NCBI GenBank assembly: GCA_013397455.1
Contig: VYZB01000120.1
Coordinates: forward strand, 1,337,461 to 1,401,460
DNA: 64,000 nucleotides
Source: Crotophaga sulcirostris
Taxonomy: Eukaryota > Chordata > Aves > Cuculiformes > Crotophagidae
Reading direction: 5' to 3'
Shown: piece by piece, positions 22,711-34,350 of the stretch
How positions within the stretch are numbered: position 1 is the first letter of the stretch
Layout: each line of letters opens with the position of its first letter
The notes under the pieces: generated by a model
What the model saw: only the letters and a program-made list of their open reading frames with translations
Told to the model about the DNA's origin: nothing
The model's database searches: none
Translations under genes and position numbers: made by a program

Positions 22711-25700
22711 AATGTAGCTTGCCTAAAAGACTATTGAAACAAGAGATGACTGCTGCCTTCCAGGGAGAGAGTTGCTGGAGACTGGCTTCACCTGAGAGTG
22801 GTTGGTTGCTGATAGTGGTGAGAGAAACATCGCTCCAGAGCAGGAAACCATGTGCAACCTTGCTGCATCATGAGCCAGCCTACCTCTGCTGCTCTCCTCT
22901 TGCCCTGATCAGTCCCCATCACTGTTTCCTGTAAGTCTTGGAGCTTGTACACCCACAAAAGGAGCTATAACCTCTCACCAACTCGCCAGAAAACTAACCT
23001 GAGGATAAGAAAACTGGTTTGTTTTTAGTCAGCTCACTTATCCAACACATCCCACGATTGCACAAGCACAGGGACTGTTGAAAACGTGGTTTAGGATGAG
23101 AGGCGGGAGGTAGTGCTGCCAACTCCTTTGATAGCAGCCTGCAATTAGAGTCATTTAAGCCAACTGAAACTACAGGGTATTTTGATTTCCCTTCAATGCT
23201 TGTAGAGCGGAACAGTGCGAGGATGGTCTTAAAGCACAAAAAAGGTCACAGTTTTGTTGAGGATCAGATTGGTCTATCTATGGGCAGTCTTAAAAGGCCC
23301 ATGGACATGAGGTGGAGAAACTCCTGGTAAAGAGAAAATTCCCACAGATTGAAGAGTTGAAAGTCACACTGCAAAATCAGCCTTTATTCTTAGAGATCCC
23401 ACACAATGCCAGGAAAGCAATTTAAATCAGATGTTTGCAAGTGGTCCTTGTCAGTTCATCCATAATTTCCCAAGCTCCTGACAAGAGCCCCTGGGCTGGG
23501 TGCATGGCTACAATCGAAGCCAATGCATCCAAAGTGGGGAGAGGTGTGCAATGAGGAGTTGCTGAAATCCTGGTGAAGGATACAAAGAGGCCAGCAGGAG
23601 GCAGGATCCACATGTTCTCTAGAACTGATGATGAGACAAGATTTGGGTGAGCCAAGGAGCATAGCTCCGTGCCCATGAAGAGCAACTCTGCATGAGCGTC
23701 CTTCTATGAGACACCCTCTCTTGAAGCTGGTTTGATATTCAGTGTTTTATTTTCTTTTCCCATCCAGAGTCAGATACTCAGAGGTGACCCTAATGCCTGC
23801 TCAAAACCCCAGTGTCCCAGATCCCTGTCAGTAATGGGCAACACTGCCAGGAAAGCCCATTTCTGCTTCACACCAGGCAGTGCCACTGCCAAGGAAGGAT
23901 AAATACCAGCCACTGCTGCACAAGTTTTCTATTACTCAGGGGTATAATGGATTAAGTAGTGGATGCATTAAATGATCCCTAACTATAATTATCTCCCTCT
24001 GCGCTTATAACACTACAGCCTCATACAAATGGTTTCTAATGACACATGCAGTGTCTAGGAACAGGGTAATAGCTATTTAAACTATTGCTGATCCCTGAGC
24101 TGGTATACGACGGTGTATTTTTCAATTATTGAGAAACTCTGGACATTTTTTAAAAGTGCTTTGGGCATTGACCTAGAGAAAATCTTGGTCAGATGAGAGC
24201 AGAGATGATGCCCTTTCCCTAATGGTAACAGATAGATAATGTTCTAGTTGTCAGACATTACTGCTCCCCCAGTCTTTCTTGTCCCTGTTACAACTTTTTC
24301 CCTGCAATAGGATTAGCAAAACAAATAGCCTTCTCCCAACTCTTGCCTACAGTACAGACCCTCAAGGAGACTCAAGATAGTCTTCTGAAAAATATTCTTA
24401 TTTCTGTGGTTCTCAGTAACTACACCATTACACATAATGTTCAGAAATGAGAACTTGCTTGTTCAATACCAGATCATAAGCCTCATCAGCAAGTAGGACC
24501 TATAAAATGTACCAAGGCCAAAAGGCTACTGAGGTGTCTTTGCATGGGTTTGAAGCCTGCAGTTACAAAATTCAAGATACTATGACTTTTTTAAAAAAAA
24601 TAAAAATCTCTTTTGATCTTGTTCCTCAAGCTAAAGGATGATAATGAGATTTTTATTCAAGAAGAGTCTTTTTGTCCAAGAAGCATGGAAAAATTGCAGG
24701 TCTTGTGAATCACGAAGCCTGAAAGCAAAGGCTCGAAAGAAAACAAGTTTGCAAATTCAGCTACCCCAGTAGTACCCAGCCAACACTAGTTATAGGCATT
24801 TTAGTCACGAAAATAAGCAGCAAGTGGGACACCGTTCCTGAAAAGCACATCATGTCAAAAGAAACCTTCATTTCTTATATGAGATGAAAATTGTACTTTG
24901 TTAGAAATTTGCTTTTAATGAAGACAGCATGTCATAACATTTTTCACCTGACCTTGAAATGGCAAGATGCCTTATTCACTTTGGTGATCAGGTTTCACTT
25001 CACAGGAAATAGAGAATAAATTTAATTTTCCTTTTCTAAACACATGCACTCACACATACACACCAATTTAAATGTCATCTGCTGGCATTTGAATACTACA
25101 GGTCTACCTCAGCAGGCAAAACTGCTGCCAGCAAAGCATGATCTGCCCACTGAAGGTAAGATAGCGTGAATGACAGAGGGCAAAAGAGATCTCATCCAAC
25201 CACCAAGGTCTAAGAGCCAATAACTGAGATTTTCTGCCAGTCTCCTAATTTATGGCCACATGGAGTCTCAGTCTGCCAGAGAGTGAATGTGTACAGCCGC
25301 AAAGCCATACTGAAACCTGCTTCACTGTAAGAAGACATAAATACATTTAATTTGTAGTGCTCTTTGCTCAAAGTAACATCAAACGGAGAAGCAGAATTCC
25401 AAGTTTTCAGGTAAGCAACGCTGCTCCATTTTCAGTTTGGAGGGTTCAGGATTGCAGTGAAGAACTGACAAGCAGTGCAAAAAGCCTAAAGCATGGATTA
25501 ATCGAATATTCTAGAAAATCTTTTCTAACTGTGCTTGAACTATATCAATGGGAGGTATAAAGTTGGGTAACAGTGGTATCACCAAGCTGCAGAAAAGAGA
25601 GAAAACATGTATATCCCTAGCTTTTGTGAAGGTAAATCTGAATTTGTTTAAAACAAGCCTCATGGCCTTTACCTAATGCATTTTTTACTGCAAAGCTACA

Positions 25701-27328
25701 ATACCAGAGCTAACATTCATGCTAAAAAACATTAGCATTTTGACTAAATTTTGGGAGGATTGTTCAACTCTCACTCTGAAATGCTCCTGAGTAAAAAAGT
25801 GATACTCATCTTTTTAACTAGTTACAGTCAAATAATTCCTGGTTTATCTCAGCTTCAATGACTGGTTTTATCAGAGTAGATTTGTTATGTTCTACCAGTC
25901 ATTGGGATGGATAATGAAGAAACATCCATACAGGTAACATGCTAAATGTTGTTAACTGAACCACATCAAAAACTAATTCTATCCACAGGATTTCCAGGAC
26001 TCCAGGACTGCAGTAAGGTACAATTCTGCTTTTTTTTTTTTTTTTAATGCAGTGGTTTCATTATGAATGTTTAATATAACATGGATTTAGTTTAAAGACT
26101 ATGTTTCTGGGACAAGAAAGAGTGATTTGGGCTTGATGGTACCCTGTCTAGCACTTTATGAAGTCACTTGAAAATATTTTCTCAGATGGACTAGGTTAGG
26201 ATCTGAAGGAGTGGTGCTCACCTGAGATGCTGAAGACAAACAGTGGCACACCTCTTGCCTCACTTGAGACACCCAGGTCTGAACTAGTCACCTTGGGCTG
26301 CCTTTGTCACCAATGGAAAGACATAGGTATGCCAAAAGGGTAAACAGTTTATCTAAGAAATCTCACTTGTAGTAAGATATGGTATGTCCTGGAGGAACAT
26401 CTTTCCATGATAAAGGCAGGGTTTAGAATGACTGACTCTGCTTTAAGCATCTAACTTTCCGATATCTGAAGTTAGACGAGATGTTTTTCATCCTCAATTA
26501 CCGTTCTTTCAGGTTAAAACACTACCACAAAAGGCTGTATCTTGAACTCACTGTGGAAGGATCCAAATTGGCTATGGCAGATGAGAAACCATTTCAGAGA
26601 CAAGTCTAGCTCAAATTCACACAGAATGAGAGGCAAGGTCTGTGCCTTCACTCAACATTTGTGTTTTTTATCTTCCCTCTGCACTTTAAGAAATAGTCTT
26701 GAATTATTTAAATCAATTTTATGTCACTATGAAGCTTGATTTTTTTTTAAAAAAATACATTTATACTAGTTTTATACTCTGATGACTCCAAGAGAATAAG
26801 ATCATATTCAGGGAACAAGCTATGATTGTCAGGTTATAAGAGCATAAGGTCCTGAGATCTGTATCTGAACCTAACATCTTTTGGTTTTCATGAAACCAGA
26901 ACAGCAGTTTCATGAGCACAAAACATTGATTAGCTTAGATAAATGATGATAAGATATGAGTATAGTTCTACCTTCTGAAAGGCTAAGACTAATCTGCAAT
27001 TTTGCAAAACCTAAGACCAATCTCTCTCTAGCTCTCTAAATGTGTGCTTACTTCTGAAGATTTGAAGATAGGCAGGAATTGTATTTTTTTGATATAGGAG
27101 GTTAAATAAAGTAAGAATAAAATTAAATGTTACCAAAACTAAACATAAAGGAGAAAGAAGTGTAAAATTAAACATTTGAGTGGGGTTATCTAGGTCAGAG
27201 ATGCATGTTAGCAAATGCTCATTCCCTCCCTTTACTGTGCCTTGTCAAACATATGACTACTGCTCCAGCAACAAAAGATTTAACTGAATGCACTTGTCCC
27301 AAGAAATCAATTAAAACTAAACACCTGT
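22711..27328. other. upstream flank of the intact receptor, no gene recognised
   Basis: Unique sequence with a T run at 26031. Noncoding 5' exons and the promoter of the receptor should lie in or beyond this interval, but no CpG island or strong TATA context stands out. Short frames show no family signature. Confidence 0.5.
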
Positions 27329-27340
27329 TTTTTTGTAAAG
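27329..27340 (+). promoter_or_regulatory. possible splice acceptor ahead of the OXGR1-like coding exon
   Basis: A run of T bases followed by GTAAAG ends in AG at 27339-27340, 22 bases before the start codon. OXGR1 genes in other vertebrates have noncoding 5' exons joined to one coding exon, so an acceptor close to the ATG is expected. The tract is short and interrupted, and a start of transcription inside this exon is equally possible. Confidence 0.25.
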
Positions 27341-27362
27341 CTTCAAGAAGATTTCTGCAAAC

Positions 27363-28337
27363 ATGGCATCTGAGCACACCGGCAATTTTACTGCTCTATC
27401 AGGCCATGCAGATCTGTTGACAAGCTGCCCGGATGAAGATTTCTTACAGGTGAAATTCTATCTCTCCATCTTTTATGGTCTAATCTTCCTGGTGTGCTTC
27501 CCAGGGAACATCATAACGATTTTTGTTTACTTTGCCAAGATGAGGCCCTGGAAAAGCAGCACCATCATTATGTTAAACCTGGCAGTCACTGACCTATTAT
27601 ATGTAGCTACACTTCCTTTTTTTATACACTACTCTGCTAACGGAAATAACTGGATCTTTGGAGACTTCATGTGCAAGTTTATTCACTTTTGTTTCTACTT
27701 CAACATGTACAGTGGTATTATCTTCCTTAGCTACTTCAGCGTCTTCCGCTTTTTTGCAGTTGTCCATCCAACTAAATGCTTTTTTATTCAAAAACGGAGA
27801 TGGGCAGTTGTGACTTGCGTAATCGTTTGGATGATTTCCCTGGCAGCCATCAGCCCATTGGGCATCTTGATTGCCACAAGGCATACACAGAACAAGACGA
27901 TCTGTCCTGACTTGGCTGCTGCTGAGGACCTTGACACCAGTCGGTGGTACAACTGGCTGTTGACAGTGTTTGCCTTCTTCTTGCCCTTGCTGATGGTGAC
28001 TCTGTGCTACGTGCTCATTATCTACACCTTGGCTACGGGGCCCCACATGAAGGCTTGCTACAAACAAAAAGCTCGCAGGCTTGCTGTCGTCCTCTTGGTG
28101 GTCTTTTATGTGTGCTTCTTCCCCTTCCATGTCTTTCGAGGAATCCGGCTGGAGCTCCGAGTACGACCAGTTAGCTGCCGCTTGAAGAACATGGTCCTTT
28201 TTATGTTTATTGTAGCTAAACCTTTAGCAGCGTTAAATACTTTTGGGAACTTACTGCTCTACGTAGTGACAGGAGACAACTTCCAGCAAGCAATCGTCTC
28301 ACTCCTCAAGTTTCAGACAAACAAGACCTTGAAGTAG
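27363..28337 (+). CDS. OXGR1: 2-oxoglutarate receptor 1-like GPCR (OXGR1/GPR99 family), intact single-exon gene
   Basis: This is a 324-residue seven-helix class A receptor of the plasma membrane. The family senses 2-oxoglutarate (also reported for leukotriene E4) and couples mainly to Gq. Visible features: N-glycosylation site NFT at 8-10; TM1 about 33-58; MRPWKSSTIIMLNLA after TM1, a family signature; D77 (2.50); C104 (3.25) pairing with C181; extra pair C22 and C272; FRF at 128-130 in place of DRY, where mammalian OXGR1 has FRY; TM6 with P254 and R259 (6.55); TM7 PLAALNTFGN and NLLLY in place of NPxxY, as in the family. Residue 108 (3.29) is His where mammalian OXGR1 has Arg, and residue 286 (7.39) is Lys where it has Arg. 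The C-terminal tail is short, and the protein is about 13 residues shorter than human OXGR1. The start ATG has A at -3 and G at +4. A pyrimidine run ending in AG at 27340 could be a splice acceptor for a 5' UTR exon. It could be a lineage-specific paralogue rather than the strict orthologue. Confidence 0.9.
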   Translation: MASEHTGNFTALSGHADLLTSCPDEDFLQVKFYLSIFYGLIFLVCFPGNIITIFVYFAKMRPWKSSTIIMLNLAVTDLLYVATLPFFIHYSANGNNWIFGDFMCKFIHFCFYFNMYSGIIFLSYFSVFRFFAVVHPTKCFFIQKRRWAVVTCVIVWMISLAAISPLGILIATRHTQNKTICPDLAAAEDLDTSRWYNWLLTVFAFFLPLLMVTLCYVLIIYTLATGPHMKACYKQKARRLAVVLLVVFYVCFFPFHVFRGIRLELRVRPVSCRLKNMVLFMFIVAKPLAALNTFGNLLLYVVTGDNFQQAIVSLLKFQTNKTLK

Positions 28338-28516
28338 AAGAGATTGATGCCATAAAAGAGTTATGGAGGAAGGGTTCAAATCTGCCCTCAAACAGCCAGG
28401 CACAACCTCCCTGCCATCAGAGTACTCTGGTTAACCGTGCCAATGTCAAAGGAGAGTTAATCTGTTCTGTGTTTTGAGTTATAAATTAATCATCAAAAGA
28501 CAAAACTTTAATATAA

Positions 28517-28551
28517 AATAAAATCTTTAAATAAAATATTGAAAAAATAAA
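28517..28551 (+). terminator. cluster of three AATAAA poly(A) signals of the OXGR1-like gene
   Basis: AATAAA occurs at 28517-28522, 28530-28535 and 28546-28551, 180-215 bases past the receptor stop codon. This spacing would give a short 3' UTR of roughly 200-240 bases. The region is very A-rich, so one of the three could be chance, but the position directly behind the only intact gene supports use. Confidence 0.55.
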
Positions 28552-29303
28552 TGTGAAACTTCTCAGAAATTTCTTCTCATTTGCTTCCTGAACCCTTGAT
28601 TCCCCTTTTGGAGAATGGTAAACAGTTCCAGAAAAAAATAATTGCCTATTAGTGGCACATACATATTCAGGGTGGGAGTAATTTAATTTAATTTTAGTGA
28701 CTTAGAAGTTAGGTGTCTGGTCTCAGCTAGGTGCCTGCCTTTGACTTGTTTACTGAGCAATGGAGAGGGTTAAGACCCTCCAGAAGGCAATTCATCACAC
28801 CTGTCTTAGGCTCATAGGAGGTTCATCTCACCTCCCTGGAGACACTGACAGGGTAGGTGCATGCATATAAGCTAATCCCCTTGTCCTCCCTTTATAAATT
28901 CCCATTATAATGGAGAGAAATACGCAGTTTTAGAGTGTGATTCATCTAATTATTCTTGATGCCTACATTTGGACCAGATGAATCATGACCTAGAAATGCC
29001 TGTTTCTCTCCATTGACCATAAAAGGTAAGTAGATCAGACACAGACCCAAATGTCCATGTCTGCCTATACATAGCTGAGGGCCAACTCTAGTGCGGAGTG
29101 GGATGCATGATTCTCCAGAGGTGGCTAAAGTGGGGGCTTACACAGTAAGATTCTGTTCAGTGCCTTTAGTGATCACTTGAATATTAATGGTGCAATAATA
29201 CAAGACCACTCCTATAAGGGTTTCCCATGCTACTTACTGTGATTTCTGGATAATTTTTAGACCAGGGTTTGAGAAGTGAATGGATACAAAAATGTGCCAG
29301 ATC
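28552..29303. other. downstream flank of the intact receptor
   Basis: Unique AT-rich sequence between the poly(A) cluster and the antisense CR1. No gene or repeat was recognised. Confidence 0.5.
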
Positions 29304-29785
29304 CACAGAATCATAGAAACATAGGATGGTTTGGGTTGGAAGGGACCTTAAAGATCATCTAGTTCCAAACCCCCTGCAGTGAGCAGGAACATCCTCAGGT
29401 AGATCCTGTTGCTCAGAGCCCCGTCCGACCTGATTTTGAATGTTTCCATGGGTGGAGCTTCTGCAACCTCCCTGGGCAACATGTTTCAGGGTTTCACCCC
29501 CCTCATTGTAAAAAATATCTTCCTTATATCTAGTCTAAATCCACCCTCTTTTAAGTTTAAAACCATTACTCCTTGTCTAATTGCAATAGGCCCTGCTAAA
29601 AAATCTGCCTCCATATTTCTTATAAGCCTCCTTTATAGTATTGAAGGTCTACAATGAGGTCTCCCCAGAGTCTTCCCTTTTCCAGGCTGAACAACCCCAG
29701 CTTTTTCAGCCTTTCTTCGTAGGAGAGGTGCTTCATCCCTTTGATAATTTTTGTGGCCCTCTTCTGGACCTGCTCCAACATGTGC
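29304..29785 (-). mobile_element. CR1 LINE 3' fragment
   Basis: On the plus strand it opens with ACAGAATCATAGAAACATAGG, then GGTTTGGGTTGGAAGGGACC, the complement of the CR1 tail. It runs backward through the ORF2 end (minus-strand [20 protein letters not shown]) to GGACCTGCTCCAACA at about 29780. Several stops break the frame. It lies 0.75 kb downstream of the receptor poly(A) signals, outside the transcribed unit as drawn here. Confidence 0.93.
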
Positions 29786-30717
29786 CTTCTCAAGGAGTAA
29801 AAAACTTGAATCTCAATTAAACATATTATTATTTGAAAACTATGACTGCCTTTCTTTTTGTATATGTACAAATCCAATGCAAATAGCCATTTCGAATACC
29901 CCTACTGATCCATCAGCAGATTTCAACTTTATAGAACCACCTACCCAAACATTAACCTCAGTGGCTGCTCAGGGGTTTGCATATGCAAACCCTGAGGAAC
30001 GGAGACAAGGATGACTAAACTTGCAAGAAAGCACAGGCAGTAGGCTGAGAGCATTAAACAGGGGCTCAGGCATTAGCCACAAATTGTGTTGAAATTTTGA
30101 ATCTGCTATCTAAAGACTTCCCAAACCTTTGTGACATTTTGGTCCAGCATCACACGGATGGTGGCAACACCAAAATAAATCAGGGATTCGTACAGTAGAA
30201 GGAAATGAGAGTGTTATGGGTCTCTGAATTTTATGTAAATCCACTAACAGAGGTACAGACCACCAGTTTGCAGCTTTTATTCTCATTGCTACATACCACA
30301 ACCACAACAGAAGCCTGTAGTTGTGAAATATTTTCTTTCCCCCTCCTACCTCAGAAAGAATTACAACAACAGCAAAATCTTTTCCTTGTACGAGCCTTGG
30401 TCGTGATTTCTAGCACATGTGCATGCAGAAAACCAGGGCTGATTTATGCCATGGGAGGTCTTCTCTGGGAGGGGATGATATTGCTGTGCAGCTCAGCCAA
30501 GGCTGAGGACATCCTGCCACCCACCAGCACAAGAAGGAGAGACATCTGACCGTGATCCCAGTATCAAGCTGAGTTTGGTGCCGCTGATTCCTCAATAAAT
30601 CAGTGCCAGGCAAGTACAAATGTTTATTCTGGTCCTGGAGCTGACCGAGCCTCCCGTCTAACCAGAGAGAGTCCTTTATCTCCCACTAATTATTTCCCCT
30701 GACACATTCTGTCCTCT

Positions 30718-30812
30718 TAGAGTTACAAGCTCTTTGGGGTAGATGCCTTAGTGAGTATTTGCACAGTAGGACCTGAATCCCGAATGGGGCCTCCGGGCAT
30801 TATGAAAATTCA
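30718..30812 (+). mobile_element. ancient L2/MIR-like retroposon tail
   Basis: TTACAAGCTCTTTGGGGTAG, TATTTGCACAG and GAATGGGGCCTCCGGGC resemble in order a widely dispersed sauropsid repeat tail (taagctctttggggcaggga...tgtacag...caatggggcc...). That tail is itself related to the L2 3' end. The 5' part is not recognisable. The call rests on pattern memory of this family and needs a repeat-library match. Confidence 0.5.
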
Positions 30813-32748
30813 ATCAAGGGCTTCAGCCATAAAAATGTAAACGATGTAGCTACTTATCCTTTGTGCATATAGAGACACATAAACACACATATGCAGGTAC
30901 ACATGCACGGGGAAGCAGAGCCTAATGCAAAAACACAACTCTTAAAATAGTGCTATGTTGTGTTTAAGCCTCTCCCCTTGGATATTAATATAGATTTTAG
31001 TTATTCTTTTTCTCTCCTGTAGAATAAAAATAGCATTTCACTAGGGACAGAAGTTGGCTGAATAGAAATCACTTTTCAGGACAAGAAGTGACCAAAAGGC
31101 TACAAAAGTAATTGCAGCAATGTGAAAAATCTTCTGAAGCAGTTTTCAAAAGTTTGTGGTGACATTCTGGGTTAAATACACATATTTTTTAAGATATAAC
31201 TTTATGCTATATACAAATTAATAAGGTTTTACTACTGACTCAAAGACCAGTCTCTAAGTTTGCTCTTTTATTTACATTTAATATTGGTAGCATGTGTCTA
31301 TTCAGCTTCTTTTTTGTGCCACAGAAAAAACTGAATTTGCCTGTGTGATAATGTTCTGTACTAAAATGGATTTGGATGTGTATTCAAGGGCAGACTACTC
31401 AAGTCTGGGGTATTTGTTTGTGTAAATGTTTATGTAAATTTTGCTGCTAAAATGTTGATTTTTCAAGATGATTGCGTGGTTCATTTCTGCACTGCAAAAT
31501 GAGTGTGTCTCACTGTACCAGCAGTTAAGCCTTATTCACGTACTTAGAATACAAAGAGCATTCCAATCTGACCTGTTTTAAAAATATATCTTACATTACG
31601 TTGAGCTGTATCACCCTCTTAAAGTGACTATTTTTGCTCCATGTGCTATAAAGGAACTTTTTTTTTCCCTCTGAAAAATATAGAAGCTTCTGTAATCCCT
31701 TCTTGTTTTATTTTAAACTTTCCTTTTTTTCTTTAGCAGTGATTCTGGGTAAAATGTCCTCAACTAACTTCAGATAACATACAGGGCTAGCTCTGATACA
31801 GCAGTCTCAGGCTGGTTTTGCAGTCAGCAGGGAGAAATGGGAGCTTGGAGGGTCCAATTATTTTCCCCAAAGTGGGCCAGATGAATTGTGCCTTGGAAAT
31901 GCTTGCACAGGGCGTCAAGGCTGTCCACACTTCTGACCAACACCCAGTCTTTGGCATGATGGGCCTGGTCTACTGTGTCTCATCTGCAGGTTGATTACTA
32001 TTTCTATATTAAAAGTCTGGCAAAAAAAAGAGAGGTAGGATTCGATTTTATGGCAGTTTTTTAAGGAATATCTGCAGGACACTTCAGTGAATTTTTACAT
32101 TGTCCTCTGGATCATCATTATCTTCAGGTAACCTAGTTTAAGATGACTGTATTATACTCATGTGCCTTGCTTAATGAGAGGCTATACTTACGCAGAAAGA
32201 AGAATATACAATATCCTATATGTCTCCTCTATGTGCATTCTATATATTGAAAGAATATATAATAGAACACAGGGATTTGTGAAGAAATAAAAATAAGTGT
32301 AAAAACCTTAAGGACAAGATGCAGCTCAAATATGTGGTACATAAGAACTGGGATGCCCTGGGCTCTGTCCCCATTCCCAGTCCTCAGGGTGCATCCCACG
32401 CTCCCTGCACATACCCAGAGGGGAATACATCCCATTTAAGGGGTTGATTCACTTGTCCATGATGACACTCTGCTGTGTGGGGGAGTGCAGGACAGGCCAA
32501 GGGAGGGAACTGTGCTAGGATTTGACTTTGGGCATCAAAAAGTAGCAAGAAGGGAATTGGGAAGAACAACAAGAGCCCTTTCCAACACTAAAAAGAAAGA
32601 GAGTAGTGAATTACAAGGAAAAAAAAAAGAGCTTACAGGATTCAAAAAAAGTATGAAAAGTTATAAGCAAAAAATAAATAAACAGGCAGGGAACTATCAC
32701 AAGGGAAGAAGAGAAAGACTCCAGTGTGTCAACATAGCCACAGGTACA

Positions 32749-32766
32749 TGTGCACACACACACACA
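32749..32766 (+). repeat. short (AC)n microsatellite
   Basis: TGCACACACACACACACAG: about eight CA units in otherwise unique sequence. Confidence 0.75.
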
Positions 32767-34191
32767 GAGTCAAGAGCCAGAGAAGCTGTTCAGAGGGGCT
32801 GTTCGTGTCTGAGTCTTGTTTGTGCACATTTGAAATGTCACAGCTCTGTACCTCTCCAAACTTTCTGAGTTTGCTGGAGAACTTTTCTAAATGGCCCTTA
32901 GAGGACCTTGTTCAGAAAGGATTTCTCATTAGACCTGTTTAATTTGCTGTAACTCTGAGTTGGGACACACTCTGACTGACACCCTAAAAGAGGTATTAAA
33001 AAAATATTAAGGAAATTCAGCAGTACAGTTTACAGGAGATTCCTCCCTGTAATGTAACCAAACTATTAAATTTCTTCATGGAACTTCTAAAGCACATAAT
33101 TTTCGGCAGTGAAATTGAGAGACTGCCAAGTGCCGAAGAAATATAGGTGACAGGAAGATTAAAGTGAGTGGCAGCCCACAGGATGACAGCTGCTGGAGAG
33201 ATATCTTCCCCACCTGTGGAACCTGCTCCCGCACTGACAAGCATTAATTCCTGTTCCTAGTACTTAGCAATCTCTAAGCTACATGTGTGGTTAAAAACTG
33301 ACAAAGCTGGAAATTTGTCTCAGTTGCACCCAAGCAATGCCCACATCAAAGGATATGACAGAAAAATACCCTTGTTTTACACAAGGATAATGCAACATAA
33401 TGGCTTAAACAAACACTGTGAGATGAACGTGGAGGAGAGTGCTACAGAGGGATGTATGTGACTTTTTCCTTGTGTCGTGAAGCCTTTGTTGTGTCTTGTT
33501 GATCCAGCTGTTTTTACACTGTCCACTCAATGTTACCTTTGTCCTTAAAAATTTACAGTAACATACCTACCAACTACAGCAACAAATTAGGAGGAGATTA
33601 GAGATCCTGTTATCTACTCACAGGATATGTTTTCAAACAATCTGCCCTAGCTCTTCATAATCTAAGTTTATTCAGACACCCAAAAGGGCTCATAAATACA
33701 GGTCATTCTGATAATTTTTCCCATCTTGCTTACAGGTTTTTTTTCCCCTAAAAGAACCATGCTTTTCCTCCACAATGGGGTCTCCTGTGAGATCACAAGC
33801 TGGAAAGAGCCCTCTGTGATCCCACCCAGCAGATCATGGGGTTCATTACAACTGCACACTGAAATCCACCCACTCAGGATGGGACTTAACATGTGCCTGC
33901 AGCTCAGAGGGTGGAAAAACAGTGGCCAAAATGTGAAGTTCCTCAATCTACCAGAGGAGAAAGGCAAATCTTGAAGGCTGGGGGAAGAAACGCCCTCTCT
34001 TTATCCATCCACAACTCATCCCCATGGTCTGAGCTCATCCTTTTGGTCCTGCCTCCAGTTAGTGGAATGAGGCAAGCATGCCCAAAGGGATTCTTTTCCT
34101 CCTAAGCCAAGTGGCATAGAGCATCCATGAGGTCTCCTTTCCAGGCACCTAGACACCTACAGGTTATACATCTGCATGCAGGCACTACCAG

Positions 34192-34350
34192 AGAATCACA
34201 GATTGGTTTAGTGTGGAAGGAATCTTCAAAGGTCATCCAGTCCAACACCTCTGCCATGGCAGGGACAGCTCTCACTAGACCAGGTTGCTCAAAGCCCCAT
34301 TCAACCTGACCTTGCATCCACAGCTCCTCTGGGCAACCTGTTCCAGTGTA
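34192..34350 (-). mobile_element. short CR1 LINE tail
   Basis: AGAATCACAGATTGGTTTAG is followed by GTGTGGAAGGAATCTTCAAAGG and TCATCCAGTCCAAC, the complement of a CR1 3' UTR. Next come AGGTTGCTCAAAGCCCC and GGGCAACCTGTTCCAGTG from the last ORF2 codons. About 160 bases remain. It is strongly 5' truncated. Confidence 0.9.

Larger units (their letters stand above)
29786..34191. other. intergenic with one ancient repeat tail
   Basis: Apart from the L2-like tail at 30.7 kb and an AC microsatellite at 32.75 kb, nothing is recognised. The AT-rich stretch 31080-31700 has no repeat character and is another candidate noncoding element. Confidence 0.45.

Noticed and set aside
27597..28130. 177-codon open frame antisense to the intact receptor
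   Set aside because: It is the mirror of a strongly constrained coding sequence; such antisense frames are common over GPCR genes and it has no recognisable domain.
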